DNA of 64,000 nt from Pyrenochaeta sp. MPI-SDFR-AT-0127 (taxonomy: Eukaryota > Ascomycota > Dothideomycetes > Pleosporales > Cucurbitariaceae): contig JAGTJM010000103.1 of assembly GCA_020747015.1 (NCBI GenBank), forward strand, positions 1-64,000, read 5' to 3'. Made by a program: the position numbers and the translations under genes. Below are positions 22,613 to 33,906 of the stretch, piece by piece. Each line of letters begins with the position of its first letter. Within the stretch, counting starts at the first letter, position 1. The notes under the pieces are model-generated. The model ran no database searches. It had not been told where the DNA came from and was given only the letters and a program-made list of their open reading frames with translations.

Positions 22613-23717
22613 AAAACCATAAATTTGATGTCCTTGTAAGATAGCGGTATTACTGCCCCTCTCGCTAGAAAAGCGGACTTAAGCTTCTGTTTGTACAAGC
22701 AACTACCCAGCTGCTGTGCTTTTCCCTCTCCCAAAAGCATCAGCCCGACTATCTTCTTATATAAGAAGTGACCATGCGAAACTTAAAAACCAGCTCAGAG
22801 GTCCAGAACCTAGTTCCCTGCGTACGCAAGTTTCACATATGACCTTGAGTTTGGGATAGGGATCCCTCTGATTAGGCCACGGTGGTGGATTGCAATGTTC
22901 ATGACTACTAGGGTCTATAGTACGGCGACAATTATACGTGTTACTCCTCTGGAGTGCGTTGCTGGTTGAGTTTGATGGGACTAGGTTATTATTGGCCTGT
23001 GTAGAGGCAGGCGAGGACCCAGACTGAGAATTGGGTCCAGATGTCAACGATTTTGCCGGGTGATTCTTGGAGTTGATTACCAATAGCAGTTGGTCAACGT
23101 TGTAGTCACATGAAGATGTTGGCTATAATTTGCAACAATATCCTGAAGCTGCCAACAATGGCTCCCTTAATCATTTAATGTAAGTTGGAGGGTTACGCTA
23201 CCCCTGCTGCGATCTACCCGTTTCCGATTCGACGGTCAATCTCCGTGTGCAGCTTCTTAAGAAGAAGTTGATTCGTAATCAGGAGCCACATTACAGCGCT
23301 CATGTTTAGGCTCATGGTGTCTGAACTAGCCTTGATTTTTAACTCCATATCTTGAACACTTTGAAAACCAGGGTTTAAATAAATGTCTGCTTGTGCAGCT
23401 GTAAAACGCCCGTGAATAAGTGTCGATTTCTTGGGTTCTGTCTCCTTTCCATTCATCAAAGCAAAGTGCGCTCTTATCTAGTTTCCGGTAATCTATTGAA
23501 TTAGATGTATAGAAACGTTCTCACGCTAAGCCTCCCTTTATACCTGAGCTACTTTAATTGTCTACTGATAAAAGAATGAGATTTGAAGCACGAGTGTTTT
23601 AGCCGGATCCTTCGCGCCAGGCGCTAAGCATAGTGGAAAAGCGGAACCTAGCCTCTTACCCCTCCAAAATCCTTATGTCAACGTTTCAATTACTTTTCCT
23701 CTATTTCCACTGTCAAA
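22613..23717. other. Intergenic region with weak open frames only
   Basis: Two minus-strand frames (22757-23083 and 23214-23459) could be exons. The Cys-containing C-terminal half of the first looks more protein-like than average, and an acceptor-like TTATAG precedes it. Joining them by the only plausible donor breaks the frame, so I do not call a gene. Confidence 0.35.
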
Positions 23718-25788
23718 ATGGGTGCATCATCCTCACGGCTCAGATGCTATAGTAAATTTTGTCAGGCAGACGAATTCCGACTTGTAGCTATCACTCCCGG
23801 AGCTAAGAACGTAAGTCCTGGTACAGCGTTAATGGTGCGCTGCTGATATATTTCTAGGCCAGAATAAAATGTAGCCTAGTCCAAACAAGACTTTCAGAAG
23901 CACCTCCATATGAGGCCCTCTCCTACGTATGGGGCTCTAGTAATTTGGATGCATATATCCGATGCAACAACTTCAGGCTCCCAATCACCAATAACCTCCA
24001 AAGTATCGTAAGGCAGCTGCGGTTCCCTGACAAAGTAAGACTGCTTTGGATCGATCAAATTTGTATCAACCAAAGTGATGTTGAGGAACGCAGTCAACAA
24101 GTACAAATAATGGACAAGATCTACTATGGTGCGCAGGAGGTGCTTATATGGCTAGGTGACGAAGAGGATGACAGCGATCGCGCCCTGAGCCTCATAGGTG
24201 AAATCAATGCCATTAGCCGAAGACTGCAGTCCGGACAAGTATTACATTTAGTAAATATGGAAGAACATGGTTTGCCGCCATACAGAGACCCTTGTTGGAA
24301 AGCACTTGGACGCCTGATGAACAGGCCGTGGGTACGTCTCAACACCAGTGAACTTTCTGTGTACATGAAATGTTCTATGCATTTAAATACTAATTTCTTT
24401 TTCAGTTTCAGCGCGTTTGGACGGTTCAAGAAGCTGTTTTCGCCCGCAAATCGACAGTTTTCTGTGGAGACAAAACTATCTCATGGTCTGTTCTCACAGA
24501 GCTAATGAAAGAAGACGCTATGACAGGAGTAGTACATTTGTTGATAGGCTGTGAAGCCCTATGCTTTTACGAGAAGGCCAATAGCCGCACCGCACATCGT
24601 CAGGTTCGAGGCATAACTGATCTGCAGAGGAACAGAGAAAATCCCGAGCTTGGTGACATTACACTTGTGCTGCGACAATTCAGGGACGCCTTGTCCAGTG
24701 ACCCCAAGGACAAGGTTTATGCCTTTTTAGGCTGCCTTCCATTAGCAACGAGGCAAAAATATTGTGCACCAGATTACAGACGTTCCATAACCGACATATA
24801 CACAGAAGTTGCAAAGGTCGCCATGGAAGATACGCAAAGCCTTTGCATACTAGGCGAGGCAGGACGTTCAAAGCAAACTCGCGATGGAGAACTTCCCTCC
24901 TGGGTGCCTGACTGGAGCAATCCTTCGTTCGCGATGTCTTTGACCGCATTGTATACGAAGCTCACAATGAAGTCAGTTGATTCGGAGAACGATTCTCATT
25001 TGTATAGCGCAGGGGGTAGTCTGGCATCATCAGAGCTTTTACTCTTAAATTGTGGCATATTGTCAGTCCAAACAAAGACTGTGGGGACTATCAAGGCCGT
25101 CTCCGAGCGATTAGGCTATGATCCTAAAAACTATCCAAAGAGCGAGAATTGGTCCCATGATGAAATTCGATTTCGGACCCGAGTTTTCATGCAATGTATG
25201 GAAATGGCGAAGAGAAGTAGTACGTATCGTTTACCAGAGTACCCGAACATGAACAATGAGGTGGCAGCGCAGGTGACACTTGTGGCCGGTCTCTCTCACA
25301 CACGGCAAAGAGCCTCACCTAGCGAAACACATATGAATTTCCAACATTACATGTCATTTTTGGAAAAGAAAGAGTATTATTCGGGCGACAATGTTGTGGA
25401 CGCTGGTGACGTGCCATTATCGGAGCAAGCGTCATACCGTGCCATGGGCTACATATTAGTAACTGACGAAGAATCGACATATTTTTTCGAAACGGTCATC
25501 CCAAGAATGGAGGCTTTTCAATCTGCAACAACTTTAGCAATCGGAGAGCAAGGTACCTTTGCACTTCTTGATAATGGGCTTTTCGCGTTGATAAAGTCAT
25601 CTGCCGTTGAGGTTGGTGATAAGATAGTAGTAATCAAGGGAGCTCCCGTGGCGTATTTAGTACGTGACGCCACGGGTACAGATACTGAAGTCAATCTCGA
25701 ACTCATCTGTGAAAGCTACGTACACGGTGTAATGGATGGCGAACTAGTTAAGAGTAGTATACCGTGGGAAAAGGCTTATCTTGTATAA
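23718..25788 (+). CDS. HET-domain protein (heterokaryon incompatibility type)
   Basis: Exons 23718-23810, 23858-24331 and 24406-25788 give 649 residues. Introns of 47 and 74 bp restore one frame. The HET domain spans about residues 40-215: YEALSYVWGS, then RLLWIDQICINQSD-EERSQQVQIM, VLIWLGDEEDDS and RPWFQRVWTVQEAVFA. The C-terminal region ends with VGDKIVVIKGAPVAYLVRD and CESYVHGVMDGE, the usual tail of this class. HET domains are TIR-related and trigger cell death after fusion of unlike strains in known cases. Most members are untested. Introns and the long frame are intact, so the gene looks functional. Confidence 0.9.
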
Positions 25789-26303
25789 GGAGTTTGCTTT
25801 AGTATTACAAAATTTTCAGAATTAAGAAAAGCTGTATCGTGAATAATAGTATAGAAATTCATATTTGGTCGGTAAATTTATCTGCCCACCGAACTAGTGC
25901 TTCCCAGTCTCTGCAGATGTGTTTCGTGCCTAACCCTTGAGCTCCTGTCACAACGTGAGCGGCTAAAATATATCTGAGCCCTCTAGTGCTTGATCTGCGG
26001 TGCAAACAAGACCCATTCGAATGTAGCCAAAATTGCATGTTTATATACTGAGTTTTAACATATCAGGAATATCAGAGCCCAAATAATGGGGACTGGATCG
26101 TGTAACTTACGAGGTAAGGAACTTGATGGAACCCCGAAATACTCCAGTATTGACCCTGAGCGTCCTACTCTACTGGGGGGTGGATCGTAACCCGTTGCGC
26201 CAACGATCGGGATGAAACCTCTCTCCTCTAACAACAGTATTCGTGAGTAAATAGCTACTGGAGTCTTGAATGGACCAATTGGCTCCCTTGTAAAAAGATT
26301 GTG
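25789..26303. other. Intergenic region, no gene seen
   Basis: About 500 bp between the HET stop and the end of a small minus-strand gene. No supported frame or repeat. Confidence 0.4.
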
Positions 26304-26701
26304 CTATGTCGGTTCGATGATGTCTTTGGCCTCATCATAAGTGATATTCGCATAAATGATATCGAAGGTTAGGACGAAGGAAGAGTCATTCCAGAACTGT
26401 ATACCTCTGTGTGATGCTACAGGACAATTATTAGCTATTGTCAGATAGACTGAACTGTCGCCAGGAACATGCACTCACGCACAGGGACCAGCCCATTGGG
26501 CTCGCCAGCAATCATTGCATTGACACGGCTATGTGTAGCTTCAGCCACTGTCGCGAATTGTATTTGACTTCCAGGAGCCCCGGTGAGGAGGTCGAAGGCC
26601 GCAAAGATACCAAAAACCATGCCACATGAGAAAGGTAGGAAGAAGACTTTTATGCGTCTAATCGACAAATGATTTAGCATAGGAAGTGATTGATCCGTCA
26701 T
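26304..26701 (-). CDS. Small predicted membrane-anchored protein, unknown
   Basis: The model has two exons, 26701-26479 and 26416-26304, around a 62-bp intron with a GTGAGT donor and TGTAG acceptor, coding about 111 residues. It joins LVPVPSHRGIQFWNDSSF in frame. A single hydrophobic helix (VFFLPFSCGMVFGIFAAFDL, about residues 18-37) follows a short basic segment, suggesting a signal anchor. The rest contains an N-x-S and an N-x-T site. An open frame upstream (26827-27117) with a GAG/GTAAGA donor might be a further 5' exon, but no clean junction was found. I do not recognise the family. The intron that rescues an otherwise closed frame is the main support. Confidence 0.4.
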
Positions 26702-27554
26702 AAGGGCTGTGCTTTCCTCAAAGTTGGGCAGCTGCGCAATATAGCCAATATCATATCCACCCCCATGTGCCAATGTTTAATGCACGACACAGAGTAAACA
26801 CAGGAGAATTCAACAAAATGTTAGTATTAATAGCTATAGCACTGAAAACAACTTTTTTCAGATGTTTCTTCAGCTGGCAAAGTGTCAATGAAAGTTAGTT
26901 CCAGTGCTCTTGCATTCAATGTTACAGCTAAATTGTGCTTTCCCGTGCTAATATTCAAAACAACAAGTCTTACCTCAAAGATCGTATGCATTTCCAACTC
27001 TAAATTCATACTGTCACGGTACCATGCTTTCAAGGATCTAGGCCCCTGACTCGGCGAAAAGTGAAGTTTGAAGTTTGGTGGCGTGGCTTGGAAAAGGCAA
27101 CAACTTCCTTCGATCATACCACACAGCGCTCTCGGATCAGGTCGTCCTGTGGCTTCGGCCTTATATATACCAAGCTATTAAGATAAATTCAAATACTCTC
27201 CAGCTGCACTATTCGCAGGTGGAACCACGAGAATTACAACAGTGGAGCTACCTTCCGGCGCTATCAAGAGTGTCTAATTTAAGAGATCGCTGTCACTACT
27301 TCTAGCTATCACGTTTCGTGAAGGGTTTGATGCAACCGCGCATAGAGGAGTTTCCGCACAAGCGAATCGTTTTGAATGTTATTATTCTCAAGCTAAGACA
27401 TAGGCTTTGCTCTCCCTATTCTCTCAGCCCTCCAAAGAGAACGTTGAAATGAGTAACGTAAGGTTATCGATATTTCATCAAATCATAATAGAGTAAGGCC
27501 GGCACAGCGCCGAAGACACAAGGCAGAAGATATCCCGATTAACCTAGCGTACTA
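26702..27554. other. Region with possible 5' exon, no confident gene
   Basis: A minus-strand frame at 27117-26827 (MIEGSCCLFQATPPNFKLHF...) ends at a GTAAGA donor-like site and may belong to the small gene to the left or be a remnant. Nothing else recognised. Confidence 0.3.
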
Positions 27555-27586
27555 GAAGCCGCCCACCCAAGAAGCCGCCCACCCAA
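27555..27586. repeat. Tandem duplication of a 16-bp unit
   Basis: The unit gaagccgcccacccaa occurs twice head to tail (27555-27570, 27571-27586). A related ccacccacccaacc string occurs at about 28276. It lies just before a transposase fragment and may mark an element end. Confidence 0.6.
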
Positions 27587-27639
27587 CCAAGATAACGAGC
27601 ACCAATTTCAACGCGCGATATTTCAACAACCACGCTTTG

Positions 27640-27762
27640 AAAATAGACGCTCGTGAGGCTTCAATTGCTGATATTAGTTCTGGTGTTTTAACTAGTCAGA
27701 GGAAGGCAGCCCAATTGTACGGCGTCTCTCGAGAGACACTGCGAGACCGAATCAAAGTTTGG
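27640..27762 (+). mobile_element. Fragment of a pogo/Fot transposase, N-terminal HTH
   Basis: The frame reads KIDAREASIADISSGVLTSQ, then RKAAQLYGVSRETLRDRI. This is the Psq/CENP-B-type helix-turn-helix that begins fungal pogo (Fot1-like) transposases. Frame and similarity are lost on both sides, so only about 40 codons remain. It is not strongly RIP-mutated, unlike the copies at 36.8 kb. Confidence 0.6.
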
Positions 27763-30700
27763 TTATATATTTGCATTTGCATTTGGGTCGAACACCTCTA
27801 TTGGGCTTAATCACAAGAGTTTCATATGGGAATTTCAAGCGCAGTGAAATTGGAAACTCTTGATTGTCTAAAGAAAGTAATTAGTCTGACCTTTACCTTC
27901 TTTAATTTAGGAGAAGACCTCATTCCTATCCACCACATTTTCTAGCGCATCTTTTTTAAGCATCTTCGAACTTCATAAATCCGAAGTAAAATTAATCCCC
28001 GTGGGAGGCAGGTAGTACGCAATACTAGTAATTGAAATAGTAAGATATCTTATATTATAAGTCTTAGAGAAAGAAAAAACAATAGAAAGTGAATAAGTAA
28101 CCCTTTATATATCTATAAAGTGGTGTTAAGTACACCACAAGACCTACACATGATAACCTGATAGGGAAAATGTATTCATATCTATACCTGACAGCCAGCA
28201 CCAGCTACTTGCTTGCGAACCGAAATCCTCGGAGCATAACTCCTACATACAACCTTTTAGTTGGACTACGGAAACCACCCACCCAACCCTGTCATTTTAG
28301 CTATCCTTTGTATCTGCTCAGAAACCTCTAGGGTATCTCGGTTAGACTTCTTAGACTCAGCTGTACTATTACTGTACCAGTTTCTTTTACAGTAAGAAGT
28401 TCAGAGATTAGGGAAATGTACTACGCAAAGAGACTCAACGAACTACGGAAATGACTAGGTTCTATCCGCGGACATTAATCGGTATTATAGAGGCTATCAT
28501 TCAGAAGTGATAGTGAATTCAAGAGGCTCATTTATAGAGCGGACATCCCAGGAGCTCGAATAATAACTGTAAGAGAGCAATGAATTGAATGCCTGTCGTA
28601 TGTCGTTGTGATTCTGTTATATTTCACATGCAAAATGGGATAACGAATACAGGAAGTGATACGAGATGCTCTACTAAGCAGGAGCTCCTTTTTATGAGCA
28701 CCATGTAATGATTGGAATCTGGGGAGACTCTAGCACTCAAAATATGAGTCTGTCCTATAATCCTGCTTGCTTCTGACGACTACCGTCTGTGTCGGCCGAA
28801 TTTCCTTTGTTCTTTGGTGCGGCCAAGCTAGCAACACACAGTGGTCTGCACCAATTCGATGGGCAGGGTTTACCAAGAAGCTGAAAAAAGCGCCTCAAGG
28901 GAAACCGATTATCTGTCCATTATGAGCGATAGAGTTCAGTGCTCTTTGATCGACTCAAACGAAGTCATTCATTATGATTGTAACCCGATGGCAGTTCAAC
29001 AAAGCATAAAAAGGTCTTGGCGCCTCATCAGCCTTCCCATTGTCTACCAAGCTCGATTCGACTACCAAAGAATCCATCCCTTCGAGTTTCATCTAAATCG
29101 TATTGCAGAAGACGCCTGAAAAACCTGTGTACAAGGGGTGCGTTAGCGACCTAACCATGCACGCCATCCGCTTTCTTTCCCAAATACCCTAATTCAATCT
29201 GATTAATATACCTAAAACGTAGGAAACTCTTACCAGGATCTGACGGTGCCGAATTGCACTCCAAGAGATCTGAATACACCCCCGTAGTTCGCAGTTTGGA
29301 CCCGGATGCTGCCAACTACACATTCCGCTCCACCACATAAAAAGCTTATGAAATTGGAGGCACGAATAATTCCTATTAGCTGAAAAGCCATGACAAAGTC
29401 GTATGTATAAGATTCGATCACGATACACCAATCAGATGGGACGATGTATTCGAGCTCGTCCTTTCCAGCAGCTACAGTGTCTACTGGCCACATCTTACAT
29501 TACGAGTCGGAGTTTGGCGTTAACGGCTTTACTCAGGAAATCCTCTCTATAGTTTACCACTTGCTCCGGTCAGAAGATAGAGATCTCAGTCATGGACAGT
29601 GGCCATATTATCCGTGGAACACAGTCTCGATCCTTGTCGCAAACACAGCGCCTGGCAGCTAATTTGGCGAGCAAACGTGTCATTTTGAAATTGGCGAGCA
29701 AATGGTGGATCTGGTTATACTTTAACCAAGGCGTTAGTTCCCCAGCAGGAGTCTCAGGAGGTGGCATGGCATGATATTGGAATTGTCGGTGGCTACGCAA
29801 AGTCACCGTTGCAGGCCTAACAGGACAACGGAAAGGACATAAGTGGTTTCTTTTCTGAAGTAGTGAGGCAGGGCAAACGCCAAAAACTGTCCAGCTACCG
29901 GCAACAGAGGAGCATTATTATCACCACAGCTCAAGAAACGCAACACATCCAGCCCAAACCAACCGTGCTTGTGAATCACAATCACTTTGATGCAGTCCGC
30001 ACCAATCACTACAAGATACTGCGCCATCTCGCAGCTTTTTAGAAGCTGAGAGATTTAGAGGAGCTCATCTTCATTCCCTTGGGCCTGACCGAAATGCTCA
30101 GCGGAGAACATATCCAAATGTGCCGAGATTCTCGCTTAACGACTTCTTTCACTAAGCGACAACACTCACATCAAGCTAGCTACATTCTACGGTATCATTC
30201 GACGTCGTCCGTCAATTCCAGTCTTCGATGCAGCAGAGGGTCAGAACTATCTGGGAGCTTGTTGATTGGATCAGCGGGCGCTACAACGAGGGATATTTCA
30301 TCTGGTGCAAGGCGAATGTACGATCCGTATCCGCGTCCGAACAATCGATATGACATGATTAGATCTCTTCCCATGGTTACGCAACAGCCCAACGACGACA
30401 CCGTCAGAAGGAGATCTCTGGCTGTTTTCACTGGCGAAATACCTCTACTTTTGTCTGAAAATGGTGACAGCGTCCGTAATAGACTAGCGAGAACTATGTG
30501 GCATGGCTAATCTCGCACAGGAACCTCAGGTCCAGACAGACATTTCAGACAAATATCTGAGGATTGACACAGGCTTCCACAACCGCCATCGTGTGGACAG
30601 CATGCGGATAGTCGATTTCGATCCAATTACACCTCAAAGTTTGAATGGGAATGATCCGTTCCAAACTTTATGCAAAACCCTGCGACTGCAGAGCCGCGTG

Positions 30701-31312
30701 GCAAGCCTAAGCGAAAGTACTGGACTACACTAGCTACGGTAGTATACGGCGCATGTCATGGCAATGTTTCCAAAACGCTTGTATATCGGAAGGTGATAAC
30801 CGTGAGGCTGCTTGTCGATAAAATCACATAATTAACATATAAGTAGTGATATGATCTTAGTAACAAGTAGCCTCGTGCTCATTGCAAAGGAACTGTTAGG
30901 GTCATACCCACCAAAATGTGACCCGGGTTGTGATTAGCTAGATAAATCAAATAGAGTCAAATATCTAGACCAAATCAGGGACTTTTGATTATTCCTACGT
31001 GTAAGAATATGATATATTTAGTAGAATACTATATAATCGTATACCATGTATTAACCTATTTTAGAAAGTTAAATCTAGAACTATTCAGACTAAGTATTAG
31101 ATATTTTAATGCAATAAACTTATTAGAATCCTAAAATACTTAATTGTAGCCCTAAGCATCTTGCTTTGCGGCTAGCCTTACGGTTGAGACAAAACTTTCT
31201 TATTTAGATAAGATTATTTGTGAGTATTTTGCTACTAAGGTTTAAGCGCACGAGTAAAAGGTTACTACTGGTTCAACTTAGAAACACAATGCCCTCCAGC
31301 TTCTACCTCTCT
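27763..31312. other. Long region without a confident gene
   Basis: 27.8-28.8 kb is AT-rich and structureless to my eye. 28.8-30.8 kb has higher GC and several medium frames on both strands. A minus-strand frame at 29493-29230 (residues such as YDFVMAFQLIGIIRASNFIS, ending at a GTAAGAG donor) and minus frames at 30027-29803 and 30431-30195 look somewhat protein-like. I could not connect them into a gene or assign a family. They may be remnants of a membrane-protein gene. 30.9-31.2 kb is again AT-rich. Confidence 0.3.
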
Positions 31313-32176
31313 CTAAGGCGTATAATAGGGCGGCGGCTCATCACTACACCTATCTCTCTCTTCATCTACTCTCCCAAATCCATATCCACTCCCCTCCACT
31401 CTGCTACTACTACTACATTGCAATTCCGGCCCTGCACGCGAACCAATCTTACTCGGCTCCATCAGCTGCGTCCCTATTTGCCCAATTCTACTCTGCTCTC
31501 CCTCATTAATTCTAGGCTTCCTTTTCAACCGTCTACAGAACCAGCAGGGACCGCAACAACAAAGCACTACCAGCAAGATGATAGCAAAACACGATCCCAA
31601 AGCGATGCCTATGATAACGCCGGCAAGTTGAGGCTGGGGACGCACACTGTCGTCGTCATTGGAATCATAGTCGCTACTTGTCCACGTGGGATACGGTACT
31701 CCTATGCTGCTATCCGATCGGGTTTGACTGACTGTCTGTGTTCGACTCGCGGACGAAGACGATATAGCTGTATCTACGAGGATGATAGTCGGACCTTGGT
31801 GAACTCTTAGATTGTCATTCATCCGTCGTTCGAGCAGGTACATGATCAAACTCCTTTCGTTGTCTTTGCCGGGAATGCTCGTTGCCCTTGCGTCGTACAG
31901 CCCTTGCGTAAAGATGTACGACGTGTACCCGATGTTTTTGGTCATACTGAGGTCCTCTAGTATGGTTTTGTGATCAATAGCCAGTTCAGAATCTGAGTTG
32001 TAATAGGCAGTCGGCCAATAGAACGCTATAGTTTGCGAGGATGAAAGGTATAATCGCGTGCCGTTCGGGGGCCAACAAAAGGGCGTTGTGGCTTTGAGTT
32101 GACAGAGAGAAACATCGTCGGTGTTGAAGACAAGGGAGACGGTGGGATGACAGTTTGCTGTGCGTGTAAGTAAGTT
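31313..32176 (-). CDS. Single-pass membrane protein with C-terminal PPPY motif, 5' end unresolved
   Basis: One open stretch, 32176-31313, encodes about 287 residues after an in-frame TAG, so a first exon must lie upstream (right) of 32176. CCTAG or CACAG near 32165-32180 could be the acceptor. The N-terminal part is a Cys-containing, probably secreted domain (CHPTVSLVFNTDDVSLCQLK, FYWPTAYYNSDSELAID, MYLLERRMNDNLRVHQGPTI). A Ser/Thr-rich stalk, a transmembrane helix (GVIIGIALGSCFAIILLVVL) and a Cys/Arg-rich stop-transfer follow. The cytosolic tail ends PPPYYTP, a PPxY motif of the kind bound by WW-domain ubiquitin ligases of the Rsp5/NEDD4 type. Function unknown. The layout resembles a surface sensor or receptor-like protein. 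Confidence 0.5.
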   Translation of the reverse strand, partial: NLLTRTANCHPTVSLVFNTDDVSLCQLKATTPFCWPPNGTRLYLSSSQTIAFYWPTAYYNSDSELAIDHKTILEDLSMTKNIGYTSYIFTQGLYDARATSIPGKDNERSLIMYLLERRMNDNLRVHQGPTIILVDTAISSSSASRTQTVSQTRSDSSIGVPYPTWTSSDYDSNDDDSVRPQPQLAGVIIGIALGSCFAIILLVVLCCCGPCWFCRRLKRKPRINEGEQSRIGQIGTQLMEPSKIGSRAGPELQCSSSSRVEGSGYGFGRVDEERDRCSDEPPPYYTP

Positions 32177-33906
32177 CTAGGAGTACTAACAGGCTCATTT
32201 TTGGACTGAGTCGCACGCCTACCCATAGTGGCTCCTATGTGTCAGTCGTCATCAACTGAGTCTCTAAGTAAGACGTCGAAGACCAATGTTTTCTTCATCA
32301 AACTCAAGTTGTTTCTCCGAGAGTCGCACAAGAAAGGGTGCTTTGTCTTCTTTGACCTACTAAGTGGCCGTAAGTCCTGCCTCTGCAAGCAACGACAAGC
32401 CACCATTGGCCTTCTTGGCAGTTAGGCCGACAATCAGATGTATTGGAAAGCTGGGTTCAGACCGCCGACATGCAGCCGATGAACGAGCATACGTACGTAA
32501 CACACGATGACATGCTTGTTTGTTACGGGAGCCGAGTACGGAAAGCTTGTAAGAATCATCGCTTAACCTGGAGAGGAGGGCGGTGTTGCCGCAACCAGCC
32601 AATCAAAACAAGATCAGCGTCTCGATTACTGAAATCCTTGCATTATACGAATGGCACATGTCAAGCCACTGGGGGCTGTGTTATACTTTACAAAGAGCGA
32701 ATTAGCCTCGGGTGAATGAGGCCAGTGAGATTTGTCCCAGCGCACATAATTTACTAATAGTGGCTGATATATCTATGGCCGTGCGAAGCCTTTCCTCTCC
32801 TAGAGAACTCTCGGAATATATATAAATCCTACACACGACTATAGCCACCCGCCTCTATCGATGCATAGATTTATAACGATCGAGTAGAAATAAGAATAAC
32901 TTCTTACCCCTTATTTACTACGAAAACCTCCTATTACCCCCTAAGGAAGAGCCTGGCCTGCCTGATAATCCTGCTGTCCCTTTTGATTTTGCAGCTTGAT
33001 ATTCGCGAAGTCCTACGCCCGCGCTCCCCTAGTCTTAACCCTCGGTGCCTTACACTATATAACCCTACGTTCTTGCCTCTAAACTATACAGCTATATAAT
33101 ATTTCTATTATTCTCGCCTAATAAGATCGTATATACACTTAGTCTAGACTTAGTTATATATAGCTTAGTAGTACTTCTAGCTTCGTTAGTACTTAGTAGA
33201 TACGGAAATGTTTTTAAGTAACTAGCGTATAAATATAAACCTTAGAAATCCTCCTTAAGATAAGACTAGTTGAATAAAAGGTTTAATTCTACTCTAACTT
33301 TAATTCGCCTTATAATTCGTCTATTTTCAGCGTGTGTACGGTTTCTCACTAGCTTAGATAGGTATATTACTAGTTATCCTCTTTTAGGCTTATTTAGTAT
33401 AACTAATAGCATAGTAGGAAATAGATTAAGTAGAAGGTAAAAGAATATAGATCGCTAAGCTATATAGATAATTAAACTACGTGTTACCTTATAAATATAA
33501 GTTATACGATAAAAAGGGGGTAGATAAGGATATAAAGTTCTACTATATTCTAAGATACACTTAACATTAGATTAATAGCCGAATAGTTTAGATTTATCTA
33601 TAAAATTCAAAAAGGGAAATTAAGGATTACGTCTAATTATCGCGAATACTACTAAGAAGCCCTATATTCTGCATAATATAAAAAAACCGCAGGGCACTAA
33701 AGAATTATCTCTATGTTAAGAATAATAATAAGCGGTATACGGCCTTTATTTTCTTGATGTTTGCAGGTTTCTCCTACCGCTTTCGTGGGCCTCACTGTGG
33801 TCGGATTCTGGTGCATGGAAAAGCAACCTTTTTTTCATAAACCTCTGCGACATGAGAGAAATGAGAGGTCTTTTGCCTCGAGAATATATACATGTATTCA
33901 GCTATT
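32177..33906. other. Intergenic region with an AT-rich, RIP-like island
   Basis: Up to about 32.9 kb composition is ordinary and no gene is supported. From about 33.0 to 33.75 kb the sequence is very AT-rich, dominated by TA-rich words, like the mutated transposon block at 39.5-60 kb, so probably a RIP-mutated repeat remnant. I could not identify its family. Confidence 0.45.

Noticed and set aside
22757..23459. Two minus-strand frames as exons of one gene
   Set aside because: The only plausible donor/acceptor pair joins them out of frame.
28841..30733. Several frames of 60-143 codons on both strands
   Set aside because: Some are protein-like, but no splice scheme links them and none shows a recognisable domain. 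Treated as unresolved.
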